This document shows positions 17,782-26,450 of a stretch of 64,000 nucleotides of DNA, piece by piece. A program made the translations under genes and the position numbers. The stretch spans positions 682,001 to 746,000 of the forward strand of contig CP073041.1 in the NCBI GenBank assembly GCA_025370055.1, written 5' to 3'. The notes beneath the pieces are model-generated. The model ran no database searches. It was given only the letters and a program-made list of their open reading frames with translations, and had not been told where the DNA came from. Position 1 is the first letter of the stretch; each line of letters opens with the position of its first letter. Source of the DNA: Woronichinia naegeliana WA131 (lineage in GTDB: Bacteria; Cyanobacteriota; Cyanobacteriia; Cyanobacteriales; Microcystaceae).

Positions 17782-19057
17782 GGCACTGGTATCGTCTAGC
17801 TAGAAGCTATAAACGTTGCAATACAAGAGGTTCAACAAATCAGGCGAATTTGGAGTAAGTCCTCCCAAGTTAACCCTTTTTGAATTATACCGAGAGCTAC
17901 CGCAGGAACTTTTTTCGTCGTAAAATGGCTGCGAACAAAGTTATGAACCATCCAGAAAATATCTAGCACTCGCTGTAATCCCACAACAGATTTAGCATAA
18001 GTATTTGTTCGACGACGAAAGGCGGCTAAATAGCGTCGTAGAGAACTATTAAATGCCTCAACGTGGTTGGCATGAACATCCTTGTCTTCTGGTTTTTCTG
18101 TTGTCTCAGGATGTTCAGTTTTCGGAGTTTCTACTTTCTCTAGTTTACCCTCAGAATCTCGACGTTTACTACTCTTATTTTTTAATCTTACCACCATACC
18201 CTTCGGTAATACTTTGGTGGGACGACCTCGCTTCCCAGTCCTTAATACTTCGTGACAAATATTAAATAGCAGTTGACTATATCGCTTTTCTCCATCTGTA
18301 AATAACTGGAGAGATTCTGCACTCCTTTCAAATAATTCCGCTACCGTCATCATTGCTTCTAGAAATAATTTCTGCTCTTTTTTACCACATTTTAAATGCC
18401 AAATAAAGCGGCTAGCCCTGTCCATGAGCACGATTGTCCACCCCTCAGAGGCACTTGCTTCTTTATTTTTTCCAACTTTTGTGTATAGTTCATCCCCTTC
18501 TATTACTAATTTAACAAATTCATTCACTAAGGCGTATAAAAATAATGTCTCTTGTAATCCTGATAATTTCTTTTCCCAATTCAATATTGTTGTTTTTGCG
18601 TAGCCGAATACTCGGGCTGCTGCATTTAATCCTATTCCTTCCATTCTGGCTTTTAATACTTTTACAATTTCACTTAATGGGGTTTCTAAGCCAGCGATTA
18701 CGCTACCATAAGTCTCAGCAAAACAAGAACCACATTCTTGACAGATGAACATTTTACGTTCCCCGTTACCTTTCGTTTGGTAATGAGAATGTATTTTTAC
18801 TTTTTCACTATAGCAATGAGGGCAGTTTTTCTGAAATAAGGCTTCCTCTTTCTCTTGAGGTAAGCCAATATCACTTAGGAGGTCAATTGAGCTTTTATTC
18901 AATGTTGACATTGCTTTCCGTTTTCCCTTTCTTTAATATAATGACAATAATAATAGTATAACAAAAACGGGAATATGTCCAGTCGTAAGTTATTTTCTAT
19001 TTTCTCAAACTCTTACACCATAACTTTTTCTAGCTTTGATCACACGATACCAGTACC
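17782..19057 (-). mobile_element. IS1-type element N1 (1276 bp)
   Basis: Terminal repeats are GGCACTGGTATCGT and, inverted at the right end, GGTACTGGTATCGT. A perfect 8-bp duplication GTTTAGCC flanks it (17774-17781 and 19058-19065), and the uninterrupted site occurs once in copy A3. The 8-bp TSD fits the IS1 family. It is a clean insertion into A1. Confidence 0.95.
17832..18911 (-). CDS. IS1-type transposase (N1)
   Basis: The 359-residue protein begins with a zinc-ribbon (Cys30, Cys33, Cys57, Cys60) and a helix-turn-helix region (GIGLNAAARVFGYAKTTILN). The IS1-type DDE core has VIEGDELYTKVG as the first Asp region and a C-terminal AFNSSLRRYLAAFRRRTNTY. It is longer than classical InsAB because of a charged insert (KRRDSEGKLEKVETPK..). 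A single uninterrupted frame makes this copy look functional. It is apparently identical to the copy at 52764-53843. Confidence 0.9.
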   Translation of the reverse strand: MSTLNKSSIDLLSDIGLPQEKEEALFQKNCPHCYSEKVKIHSHYQTKGNGERKMFICQECGSCFAETYGSVIAGLETPLSEIVKVLKARMEGIGLNAAARVFGYAKTTILNWEKKLSGLQETLFLYALVNEFVKLVIEGDELYTKVGKNKEASASEGWTIVLMDRASRFIWHLKCGKKEQKLFLEAMMTVAELFERSAESLQLFTDGEKRYSQLLFNICHEVLRTGKRGRPTKVLPKGMVVRLKNKSSKRRDSEGKLEKVETPKTEHPETTEKPEDKDVHANHVEAFNSSLRRYLAAFRRRTNTYAKSVVGLQRVLDIFWMVHNFVRSHFTTKKVPAVALGIIQKGLTWEDLLQIRLIC

Positions 19058-19277
19058 GTTTAGCCTTGCCGAAACTTTCCATGGCTACCCAACCTTCTGC
19101 TCCACAAATGACGGCTAAGATGGCAATCGTTAGAATATCAATGAGTTTATGCCGTTTTGTTCGTTCGATGCGAGGGTCATCTATTTCGGCAAAGTGTTCT
19201 ACCAGTCTATATTTGGGTCGGAGTTTCATCGCTTTTGTTTTCTATGCACTTTCCCTTATTTTCCCTTATCCATCCCT

Positions 19278-19655
19278 CTATAATGTTCTTGTATCTGTAT
19301 CATTTTTAGATGCGTTCGCCCTGTATTGTTGAGACGTGAGACTACCCCGATACAAAACAACACGAGCAAGATCAATGGCACGAACCTGATCTAAAAGGGC
19401 AATTGAAAGAGATTTTAAGCCAGCAACTCCCGCCGCAAACCGAACATATAAATTAGGAGAATTTATCACCCAATCTTGCCCTCGATCCGTTGTCATCGGC
19501 ACAACAAAAATGAGCGGAAATCTTAGCTTGCCTAAACGACTCGGAAGCCCAACCACAATAGCTGGTCTAAAACCCTCCTGCTCTCTGCCCCTGGGAACCT
19601 GACTAGGAAATTTAAACGTTACAACATCACCAACCTGTAAAACCCGATCTGTCAT
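19278..19655 (-). CDS. PemK/MazF-type toxin with an IS-derived C-terminal tail
   Basis: The protein starts MTDRVLQVGDVVTFKFP and continues with RPAIVVGLPSR and a VVPMTT segment, the PemK/MazF endoribonuclease fold. The last native residues are RGSLTSQQY; after that the frame reads into the A-element end and adds RANASKNDTDTRTL. The displaced original end (GKIA, stop) is found at 16533-16558. Only about four native residues were exchanged for a 14-residue tail, so toxicity may persist. It overlaps the antitoxin gene by 4 bp. Confidence 0.88.
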   Translation of the reverse strand: MTDRVLQVGDVVTFKFPSQVPRGREQEGFRPAIVVGLPSRLGKLRFPLIFVVPMTTDRGQDWVINSPNLYVRFAAGVAGLKSLSIALLDQVRAIDLARVVLYRGSLTSQQYRANASKNDTDTRTL

Positions 19656-19909
19656 ATCCCAATCTCAATCTTGCCTGTTTCAGCCACAAACTTAACAGGT
19701 AATCCCTTCTCTAATTCTCCCTCTTGCCACTCATAGGTATAGTAACTTTCTAAGCCAGATAAATCGCTTTCTAGCCAATCCCGATCTTGTTGAGTTTGAG
19801 GATTTTCTTGCGGTCGTAGCAGATAATTTAAAAAATCTAAAACTTCTCCCAATCGTTCATCAGGAATCACTTCCAAACTTTGCACAACTTGAGTTCTGAG
19901 GGTGTTCAT
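19652..19909 (-). CDS. Type II antitoxin (DUF2281-like) partner of the MazF-type toxin
   Basis: The 85-residue protein contains VVQSLEVIPDERLGEVLDFL, the helical core of DUF2281-like antitoxins, and an acidic C-terminal half (WLESDLSGLESYYTYEWQEG) suited to block a basic MazF surface. It is first in the operon, and its stop overlaps the toxin ATG (ATGA), as is usual for such pairs. Autoregulation is expected but no operator was identified in the upstream 230 bp. Confidence 0.82.
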   Translation of the reverse strand: MNTLRTQVVQSLEVIPDERLGEVLDFLNYLLRPQENPQTQQDRDWLESDLSGLESYYTYEWQEGELEKGLPVKFVAETGKIEIGI

Positions 19910-20138
19910 CTTAGCAAATTTCCCCTAAAAATAGAAAACGATGATTTGCGATCAGACCTTTGCCGAAAACCGCAATTTTGGCTTTGATGGCACTTGACCT
20001 CCCAATTTTAGCAAAAACAATAAAATGCGATTATTAATCGTAATCAGATTTTATTATCTCTCGAACAGCTTGGGCGATCGCCAATTTCCAAAGTTGATAA
20101 TCTTTAACTCATTTTGTGGACTTTTCAGCAGACCCCAA

Positions 20139-21303
20139 TTACGGGGGAAAATCAATGGGGAAAAATTGATGATTCTTTTCGTTCAATTGCACCTGTACGA
20201 AATCCCCTGTTGTTGGGCTGGGAATACGATCGCCGCTTGGTAAAAATTGAATATCTCCAGTTACGCCCTTACCCTTAAAATCCTGACGGCGCAAAACCTG
20301 AGCAATTCCGTTACGGGTCGGATTAATAGATAAAGCGGTGGCGATCGTGACAGTTGCATCGTAGGATAAAATCGTACGCCAATTGCGAGTACTTCCCCAT
20401 TTTTTTGCCAGTTCTTGACTAAAAGCATCAGACTGATCTTTGTACCAAGGCACTACCAAGACTAAGTTATTAACGGCTTGTCCTCCCTTTAAGGTTAATC
20501 CCGTGAGTAGGGTACTGCTTCCAAAAAGTGTTAAGCGACCTTGATTCGCTTTGGCCATTTCCAAGGCTTTTTCAATGCGATCAACGTGGGGAGCCAAAAT
20601 GAGAGTATCTATCCCCTGATTAATAATTTCATTGATTTTTTGATCCGCCTTAAATTGGGGATCGGAAAAGTTACAGGGAATATTAATATAAGAAATCTTT
20701 TCATCAATTAATTTAGAAGCAACTCTGGTCGCAAAAGAAGCATTATCAATTGCTTCCCCATCAAAACAACTTGTAACCCTCGCTTTTGGAGTGGTTTTAA
20801 CAATATAATTTGCCAATTTATCGGTTAAAGAACTAAGGGGAACCATCCGAAAAATATGATCTCCCAAAGTAATTAGGCGATCAGAAAAAGAGGTGGGACT
20901 TAACATCACGAGACCCCCTTTTTGGTAAATCGGAGCCGCCGCCACACTAGCATCGGAGGCATTATGACCAATCACGGCTTGGATGGCAGTCTCTTTAACA
21001 AAATACTTGGCAATTTCTTGGGCGATCGCTGGATTATTGTCATCATTAGCAATTTCAATCACTAATGATCGTCTATCTCTACCCATTTTTTGAGTATTTA
21101 ATTTATCTTGAAAGGTTGCAACTCCTCTCAAAATTTCTTCAGCAATTTCCCTGTTACTGCCGATAGGAACACTAACCCCAATATGATCATAATTTCCCTG
21201 CATTAAAGCACGAGCATTGTTTAAATAAATGACCGTTTCAGGATCATTTTTTCCTGTTTTAGTGATTGGCTAAAATAATCGATCGCGCTTTGATAATCTT
21301 GGT
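20139..21303 (-). pseudogene. ABC-type (branched-chain amino acid-like) ligand-binding protein, 5'-truncated and frameshifted
   Basis: A 354-residue frame covers a Peripla_BP_6 domain: IGVSVPIGSNREIAEEILRG, then QAVIGHNASDASVAAAPIYQ and LVMLSPTSFSDRL. Upstream, another frame reads KNQDYQSAIDYFSQSLKQ and joins to NDPETVIYLNNARALMQGNY only if one base is added or lost at an A6 run near 21250. Farther upstream an S-element end cuts the gene. The parent was probably a larger protein with a TPR-like region before the binding domain, as in cyanobacterial kinase or signalling fusions. As it stands it lacks any signal peptide. Confidence 0.75.
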
Positions 21304-21522
21304 TTTTAAAACCCACATTCCGCAGGTTGTCGAAGAGGAGCACTAGTTCACGCGAGCTAGTATCGGTACTTGTGCATTGATTTCGGGCAAGGATAAAAAA
21401 TGTCAATAAAGTTCTAAAATGGAGTCTTGTCTTAGATAGAATCAACAGTAAAAATGAATAACCTAAATATTAAAGACCTCGACCACTTAGGAATCGTAGC
21501 GGGAATTATAGATGAAATGGGT
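21304..21522 (+). pseudogene. 5' end of an IS1634-like (S) element, truncated by X1
   Basis: It begins at CCCACATTCCGCAGGTTG, an end motif also seen in the MITE near 32.3 kb. It contains the start MNNLNIKDLDHLGIVAGIID of a DUF4277/IS1634-like transposase. After 23 codons it is cut by the X1 terminus. A related N-terminus occurs at 34154. Confidence 0.7.
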
Positions 21523-21655
21523 GGGAGCATCTCACTTATGCAATAAGTATTAATACTTATGGGCAGAAAAATAAGACTTTGAACTTTATCGAACTTTATC
21601 AAAAAAAGAAATGAGAGTATAATAGTCGAGACCCACTTTCCAAAATCTATCCCAA

Positions 21656-21889
21656 TTGAGGAACAATCTCATGTTATCAGTGTTATCAGAAAATGAAAAA
21701 AGGATTCAAGAGTTATGTCAAGAGTTGGGAGAATGTCTCTATCAACAATCTCAAGTTAAAACATTTAATAATTTGGGCGAAATAGAGGAGACTGTCAGAG
21801 ACTTAATGATTCAGTATGTCAACCCAGAAATAGGTATTTTTTTGTCAAAACAAGTACCGAGGAAACCACAGGTCGGATACGAACAGTAA
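21656..21889 (+). CDS. X1 transposase, upstream frame
   Basis: The 77-residue N-terminal part is SENEKRIQELCQELGECLYQ, continuing with EIEETVRDLMIQYVNPEIG. The frame ends soon after a T7 run; reading on in the other frame from that run gives STEETTGRIRTVKSILGELP and joins the main transposase. A frameshift at the T7 run (programmed or transcriptional slippage) would produce the full protein. The X2 copy has the same split. Confidence 0.75.
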   Translation: MRNNLMLSVLSENEKRIQELCQELGECLYQQSQVKTFNNLGEIEETVRDLMIQYVNPEIGIFLSKQVPRKPQVGYEQ

Positions 21890-21897
21890 AAAGTATT

Positions 21898-22737
21898 TTG
21901 GGGGAATTGCCCATTACAGAAAAACAAGCGAAGAAATTAGAACTAAAGCCTCGAACTCAGATGAGTCCAATGTTAGAGAAGAACTGTTTGCTACTGAGTG
22001 GCGATGAGTCTTATGGAAAAGCAGCTAAGAAAATCCAATCATTGACGGGAATTGCTGTTTCTCACAGTACGCAACAACGCCTTGTACATCGCTATCATTT
22101 TGAAGAATTACCCTCTAACACAGAAGTCGAAGAAATTAGCATAGATGGTGGGAAGGTACGACTCAGAACTCCCAAGGGAGAACCCTTAATTTGGCGTGAT
22201 TATAAAGGAGTCAGTTTTCATCAATTGGGGGTAGCTGCCTTTTTTCAAGATAACTCGGCTTTATTAGATTTGGTTAATTCTCAAATTTTGGCTAAGCCTT
22301 TAATTTGTTTGGGAGATGGACATGATGGTATCTGGAACTTATTTCGTGAGATAGGACAGAAACATGAGCGAGTTGAAATTTTGGACTGGTATCACTTAAT
22401 TGAAAACCTCTATAAAGTTGGGGGGTCATTCCAGCGAATTGAGGAGGTCAAGTCTTTTCTTTGGACGGGTGAAGTGGATGCCGCTATCTCCTGTTTTGAG
22501 GGATGGTCAGAGCCTCAAGCTGAGAATTTTATCATTTATTTAAACAAGCATAAACATCGGATTGTCAATTATGGTTATTTGCAGGCAGAGGGCATTTCTA
22601 TTGGCTCTGGCTCTGTCGAATCTCAAGTTAAACAAATTGGTCATCGTCTTAAAATTACTGGTGCGAGTTGGAATTCTGACAATGTACCACAAGTCCTTCG
22701 TCATCGCTGTTCCTATTTAAATGATTACCTTTTTTGA
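21898..22737 (+). CDS. X1 transposase, catalytic frame (ISKra4-like)
   Basis: The 279-residue frame holds the DDE core: EISIDGGKVRLRTPKGEP (first Asp), LICLGDGHDGIWNLFREI (second Asp) and SIGSGSVESQVKQIGHRLK (Glu region). EILDWYHLIENLYKVGGS between them is typical of ISKra4-like transposases. The apparent TTG start is probably not used; translation more likely enters by frameshift from the upstream frame. Confidence 0.8.
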   Translation: MGELPITEKQAKKLELKPRTQMSPMLEKNCLLLSGDESYGKAAKKIQSLTGIAVSHSTQQRLVHRYHFEELPSNTEVEEISIDGGKVRLRTPKGEPLIWRDYKGVSFHQLGVAAFFQDNSALLDLVNSQILAKPLICLGDGHDGIWNLFREIGQKHERVEILDWYHLIENLYKVGGSFQRIEEVKSFLWTGEVDAAISCFEGWSEPQAENFIIYLNKHKHRIVNYGYLQAEGISIGSGSVESQVKQIGHRLKITGASWNSDNVPQVLRHRCSYLNDYLF

Positions 22738-23049
22738 CTCTTTCATTTACCTCGTTAAGTATTTCTACTTATTGCAAAGGTGAGATGCTCCCCATTGAAA
22801 CAAGCCCTAAAACCCCATTTGGGATGGCATGGTGCCAGACTCTCCTTCCTAACCTTGTTCTTACTCGCCCTCCTCAAAGTGAAAACGGTTAACCTTAAAG
22901 AATTGGCTCTGGGTTTTGAAGGTCGGGCATTGGTGGATTCTCATTACAAACGCTTACAACGCTTTTTCTCAGGATTTGAGCTGGATTACCATCACATTGC
23001 CCGTATTGTAGTCAGTTGGCTGGATATCCCTCAACCTTGGGTATTAAGT

Positions 23050-24739
23050 AGGGCTTGCTGAAAAAAGCTGAAACCTTTACGGAGAAAAATAGTAGGCGAA
23101 TTAAGAACCGCTAGAATGCACGAAAATAGGGTAGAATGCCTCAAAACCATTGCATTAAGAAGAGAGAAAGCAGATGTACCGAAAGCAACAGTACTCAATT
23201 GAAACACCAGAAAACTTGAAAAATCTGTTCGGCGGGCAGTTAGACGAAGAAAATCGTTGGATAGAAATGTCAAAAATGATTCTTTGGGAAGAATATGAGG
23301 AAGAATATGCAAAAAACTTCACAGAAAAAAAAGGAGCCCCAGCCAAATCATTTAGAATGGCATTAGGAGCATTAATTATCAAAGAAATTTCAGGAAAAAG
23401 TGACAGAGAAACAGTAGAACAAATAAAAGAGAACCCTTATTTACAGTACTTTATAGGAATGGAAAGCTATAGTAGCAAAGAAGCATTTAATGCGTCAATG
23501 ATGGTTCATTTTCGTAAAAAAATAGGAATGGAATTAATAAATAAAATTAATAAAGAAATAGAAAAAAAAGCGACGGGTGTAGCGTCAGAAAAAAAAGAAA
23601 ATGAAGGAAAGTTATTGTTAGATGCGACTTGTACACCAGCAGATATAAAATATCCAACGGATATAGGAATATTGAATGATGCCAGAGAAAAAACAGAAAA
23701 AATAATAGATAAGCTGTATGAAGAAATAAAAGAGAAAAGGAAAGAAAAGCCGAGGACTTATAGGGAAGTGGCAAGAAAAGAGTACTTAGCCATAGCAAAA
23801 AAACGTCGTGTGTCAAAAAAAGAAAGAAGAAAAGGAACAAAAAAACAACTAGGATATATAAAAAGAAACTTGTCTGATATAGAAAAAATGATAGAAGAGG
23901 GAGCAAAGTTAGAAAAACTAACGAAAAAAGAGCAAGAAGAGCTTGTAACGATAGGAAAAGTGTATGAGCAACAGTTAGAAATGTATGAAAAAAAGACAAA
24001 TAAAGTAGAAAACAGAATTGTGAGTGTAAGCCAACCTCACGTGCGTCCAATAGTGCGTGGAAAAGCGGGAAAAGCAGTAGAGTTTGGAGCTAAAATATCG
24101 GCAAGTAATGTGAATGGCTTTGTCTTCTTAGACAAATTAAGTTGGGATAATTACAACGAATCGGGAGATTTACAAGCGCGAATAGAAGAATATAAAAGGG
24201 AAACAGGATGTTATCCGGAATCGGTTCATGTGGATAAAATCTATCGAACAAAAGCGAATCGAGCTTATTGTAAAGAAAGGGATATAAGAATGAGTGGTCC
24301 CCGATTGGGAAGACCGCCGAAAGAGGTGAGCAAAGAAAAAAAGAAAGAGGCACGCTCAGATGAAAGAGTGCGTAATGCCATTGAGGGTAAATTCGGACAG
24401 GGAAAGAGGAAATTTAGTCTTGGTCGAGTGATGGCCAAACTACCTGAGACCTCGGAAACGGTAATTGCGATGAATTTTTTGGTAATGAATCTTTCTACTC
24501 TACTTCAGAAGACAAAAAGTAAAAAGTTGTAGAGTCGTTTTTCTTGTGAAAAATGGTGTTAATTTTCCTCTCTTTTGTGAGGAGTGATTTGTGTTGACCT
24601 TTTTAGACAGAAAGGAACAATAGATTAAACAAAATCTGTATTTTGATTTGTTTCCATAAGGATAAGTTATCTATGCTTTTTCAGTCCATACTTCCCTAAC
24701 CCACATTTCTTTCGTTTTTTGACTTTTTCAGCAAGCCCT
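23050..24739 (+). mobile_element. IS5-type element I1 (1690 bp)
   Basis: The ends AGGGCTTGCTGAAAAA and TTTTTCAGCAAGCCCT are inverted repeats. AAGT is duplicated at 23046-23049 and 24740-24743. Copies I2 and I3 have the same length and ends. Its base composition is strikingly A-rich on the coding strand, unlike its surroundings. Confidence 0.93.
23174..24532 (+). CDS. IS5-type transposase (I1)
   Basis: The 452-residue protein has an N-terminal DUF772-like domain (MALGALIIKEISGKSDRETV, then NPYLQYFIGM). The DDE core comprises LLLDATCTPADIKYP, SVHVDKIYRTKANRAYC and RNAIEGKFGQGKRKFSLGR. A long Lys/Glu-rich insert (about residues 160-290) separates the first and second catalytic regions. The frame is intact in all three copies, so this family is probably still active. 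Confidence 0.9.
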   Translation: MYRKQQYSIETPENLKNLFGGQLDEENRWIEMSKMILWEEYEEEYAKNFTEKKGAPAKSFRMALGALIIKEISGKSDRETVEQIKENPYLQYFIGMESYSSKEAFNASMMVHFRKKIGMELINKINKEIEKKATGVASEKKENEGKLLLDATCTPADIKYPTDIGILNDAREKTEKIIDKLYEEIKEKRKEKPRTYREVARKEYLAIAKKRRVSKKERRKGTKKQLGYIKRNLSDIEKMIEEGAKLEKLTKKEQEELVTIGKVYEQQLEMYEKKTNKVENRIVSVSQPHVRPIVRGKAGKAVEFGAKISASNVNGFVFLDKLSWDNYNESGDLQARIEEYKRETGCYPESVHVDKIYRTKANRAYCKERDIRMSGPRLGRPPKEVSKEKKKEARSDERVRNAIEGKFGQGKRKFSLGRVMAKLPETSETVIAMNFLVMNLSTLLQKTKSKKL

Positions 24740-25538
24740 AAGTATTGACCGCACAACCTGGGAGTTTGGCAGTCATGGTTATAATATCCTCACTGTCGGC
24801 ATTGTCCATGAAGGAGTAGCCATTCCCATCTTGTGGTGGATGCTTAGCAAGAAAAAGGGCAATTCTAACAGTGATGAACGAATGCGTTTTATCGAGGAGA
24901 TGCTCAAGATTTTTCCCACCGCCCTGATTCGTTGTTTATGTGGCGACCGTGAGTTTATTGGTCAGGCTTGGCTTCGCTATCTTCTGCTCGAACCGCTACT
25001 GGCTTTCTGTCTGAGAATTCGGGCTACGGACAAGATTGAGCACAATGGCAAGCTTTTGGCCGCCAAAGTCATTTTTGCCCATCTTGCTATTGGTGAATCT
25101 CAACGTCTTCAAGGGAGTTGTCGGGTTTGGGGATATCCTGTTTCTGTAGAGGCTCTTCGATTGCCTGATAATTCTCTACTCATCGTCATTGGACATCCCG
25201 ATTCCCAAGGTCTTATTCACGATTATGCCCTGCGTTGGGGCATTGAAACCCTTTTTGGCATCTTTAAGACTCGTGGCTTTTGCTTGGAATCTACTCACTT
25301 TACTGACCCCAAGCGTCTTCGTAAGCTTTTGGCTTTACTGGCTTTAGCTTTGGCTTGGTCTCTCAAAACTGGTCTAGCAATTCATCATCTTCATCCCATT
25401 CCCCTCAAGAAACATGGTCGCCTAGCGCAGAGTCTTTTTCGTCTTGGTTTTGACCATCTTCGTCATCTTGTTCTTAATCCTTCTCTACCCAATTTTTCTC
25501 TTTTTCTCGACTCCCTACATTTTTTGTCCTGTACTTAG

Positions 25539-26037
25539 AAATTCAATATTCAAATTGGCAATATAATAGGGCAAAATTGCCACCTCATTACAGTGAATTT
25601 CATGCTGATATTTATACTTTAACTTATCCTTATTAATATACTCAATTAACTCAGTGATAAAAGTTCCCGTCCCCGTTGCCGGGTCTAAAATCTCTACATT
25701 TTTATCCTGTAATAACTTGCCAAAATGCTTATCTAATAAATAATCTACACTCTCAATCATAAACTTAACAATCTCACTGGGCGTATAAACAATGCCCAAA
25801 CGATCCGCCGCTTTCGGATTATAAGCCTTATAAAAATTCTCATAAATTGCCTTCAAAAACTTTTGCTTTTCTTGATGATTATAGATATTAGCTGCCGTGC
25901 GTCGAATTACTCCATAATAATGTTCAATACTGCCTAACATATTACGTCGAACTGAACCAACAAAAAACGTATTAATCACATTACCTAACTCACGGGCAAT
26001 ATTATTTTCTCGATGAAATTGCGACTCATTGAAAATA
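25539..26037 (-). pseudogene. Type IIG/ISP-like restriction-modification gene, middle fragment (methyltransferase motif)
   Basis: The minus strand reads SQFHRENNIARELGNVINTF, then SEIVKFMIESVDYLLDKHFG and the N6-adenine methyltransferase motif I DPATGTGTFITEL. It ends within ANLNIEF, where Q cuts it; the NPPY motif, target-recognition and other downstream parts are missing. It continues the frame of the fragment at 27640-28314, from which it is separated by P. The gene is dead. Confidence 0.85.
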
Positions 26038-26238
26038 CTGACTTTTCCCGTTAAGTCCAAAATCCAGCAATGCAAACTTCTAGAGGCTTTATCTGGCAAG
26101 GGTTTGAGTAATGATTCTCTTGACAGGAAAAAAATATTCTGAAGCCATCATCCCGCTTATCGTTCAAATTTCAAAAACAAAGGATGAAGGGAGTATGAGA
26201 CTGTAAAATGGAGAAAATCTTAAAGGGCAGGTCAAAAA

Positions 26239-26433
26239 ATGTTGGAATGGTGGACAAAAAACTTTGCCAGTTGTGAATTGGGAGACGAGAGGCTAAACAA
26301 TCGTGCCTTCTCGATTGGGAAAAAGTTAAGTGAGGGGTTTGGAAAAGCCTTATCAGAAGTGTTTAAGGGAGGAAACGAGTTAAAGAGGTCCTATGAATTT
26401 TTGGGAATCCGAAAACAGACTTTGTCAAGATAA
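26239..26433 (+). CDS. P transposase, N-terminal frame
   Basis: MLEWWTKNFASCELGDERLN and GGNELKRSYEF are the typical start of Tn5/ISPepr1-like IS4 transposases. The frame fails at a T5 run in GAATTTTTGGGAATCC; one extra T would give the expected FFGNPKTDF and continue into the catalytic frame. It is either a disabling deletion or a -1 frameshift site. Confidence 0.75.
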   Translation: MLEWWTKNFASCELGDERLNNRAFSIGKKLSEGFGKALSEVFKGGNELKRSYEFLGIRKQTLSR

Positions 26434-26450
26434 TAGAGCCGCACTGTGAA

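Larger units (their letters stand above)
16818..19229 (-). pseudogene. ISAs1-type transposase of A1, split by N1
   Basis: The N-terminal piece (19229 down to 19066) and the C-terminal piece (17773 down to 16818) together match the 375-residue intact transposase. The break falls at GTTTAGCC, in codons for [10 protein letters not shown]. The catalytic region [12 protein letters not shown] and the C-terminal [13 protein letters not shown] block are present in the larger piece. Precise loss of N1 would restore the frame. Confidence 0.9.
16803..19323 (-). mobile_element. ISAs1-type element A1, interrupted by an IS1-type element
   Basis: Termini are CAGGGCAAACGCATCTTA on the left and TAGATGCGTTCGCCCTG on the right. 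Removing the nested N1 copy and one 8-bp duplication leaves 1237 bp, exactly the length of the intact copy at 58242-59478. It forms the right part of the composite insertion into the mazF 3' end. Confidence 0.92.
21523..22792 (+). mobile_element. K-like insertion sequence X1 (1270 bp)
   Basis: The 13-bp ends GGGAGCATCTCAC and GTGAGATGCTCCC are perfect inverted repeats, followed inside by TTATGCAATAAGTA-like sequence on both sides. The flanks belong to different elements (S on the left, Q on the right) and no target duplication is visible, so one side was lost or recombined. This is the only full-length X copy in the window. Confidence 0.88.
22794..25535 (+). pseudogene. IS4-type transposase of Q, interrupted by I1
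   Basis: The two pieces join at DIPQPWVLSIDRTTWEFGSH, restoring the first catalytic Asp. The second region is RCLCGDREFIGQAW. The C-terminal signature Y-x2-R-x3-E-x6-K is exact in YALRWGIETLFGIFK, so this is the IS4 family. The N-terminus is missing, and KQALKPHLGWHGARL is the first conserved part. Confidence 0.85.
22793..25538 (+). mobile_element. IS4-type element Q, 5'-truncated and interrupted by I1
   Basis: The left end is missing where X1 abuts. The right end is near CTGTACTTAG, where the restriction-modification gene begins. I1 sits inside with a 4-bp duplication AAGT. No internal promoter or left terminal repeat remains. Confidence 0.75.

Noticed and set aside
16803-19323. A1 as an independent insertion with its own target duplication
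   Set aside because: Its left neighbour AAGGTCAGAA does not match its right neighbour TATTGTTGAG; the match is with the left side of the MITE, so a composite was proposed.
23547-24050. A 167-residue hydrophobic antisense frame in the IS5-type element (also in I2 and I3)
   Set aside because: It is the complement of the A-rich transposase gene, giving Phe/Leu/Ser-rich translation; it has no ribosome-binding site and recurs only because the element does.
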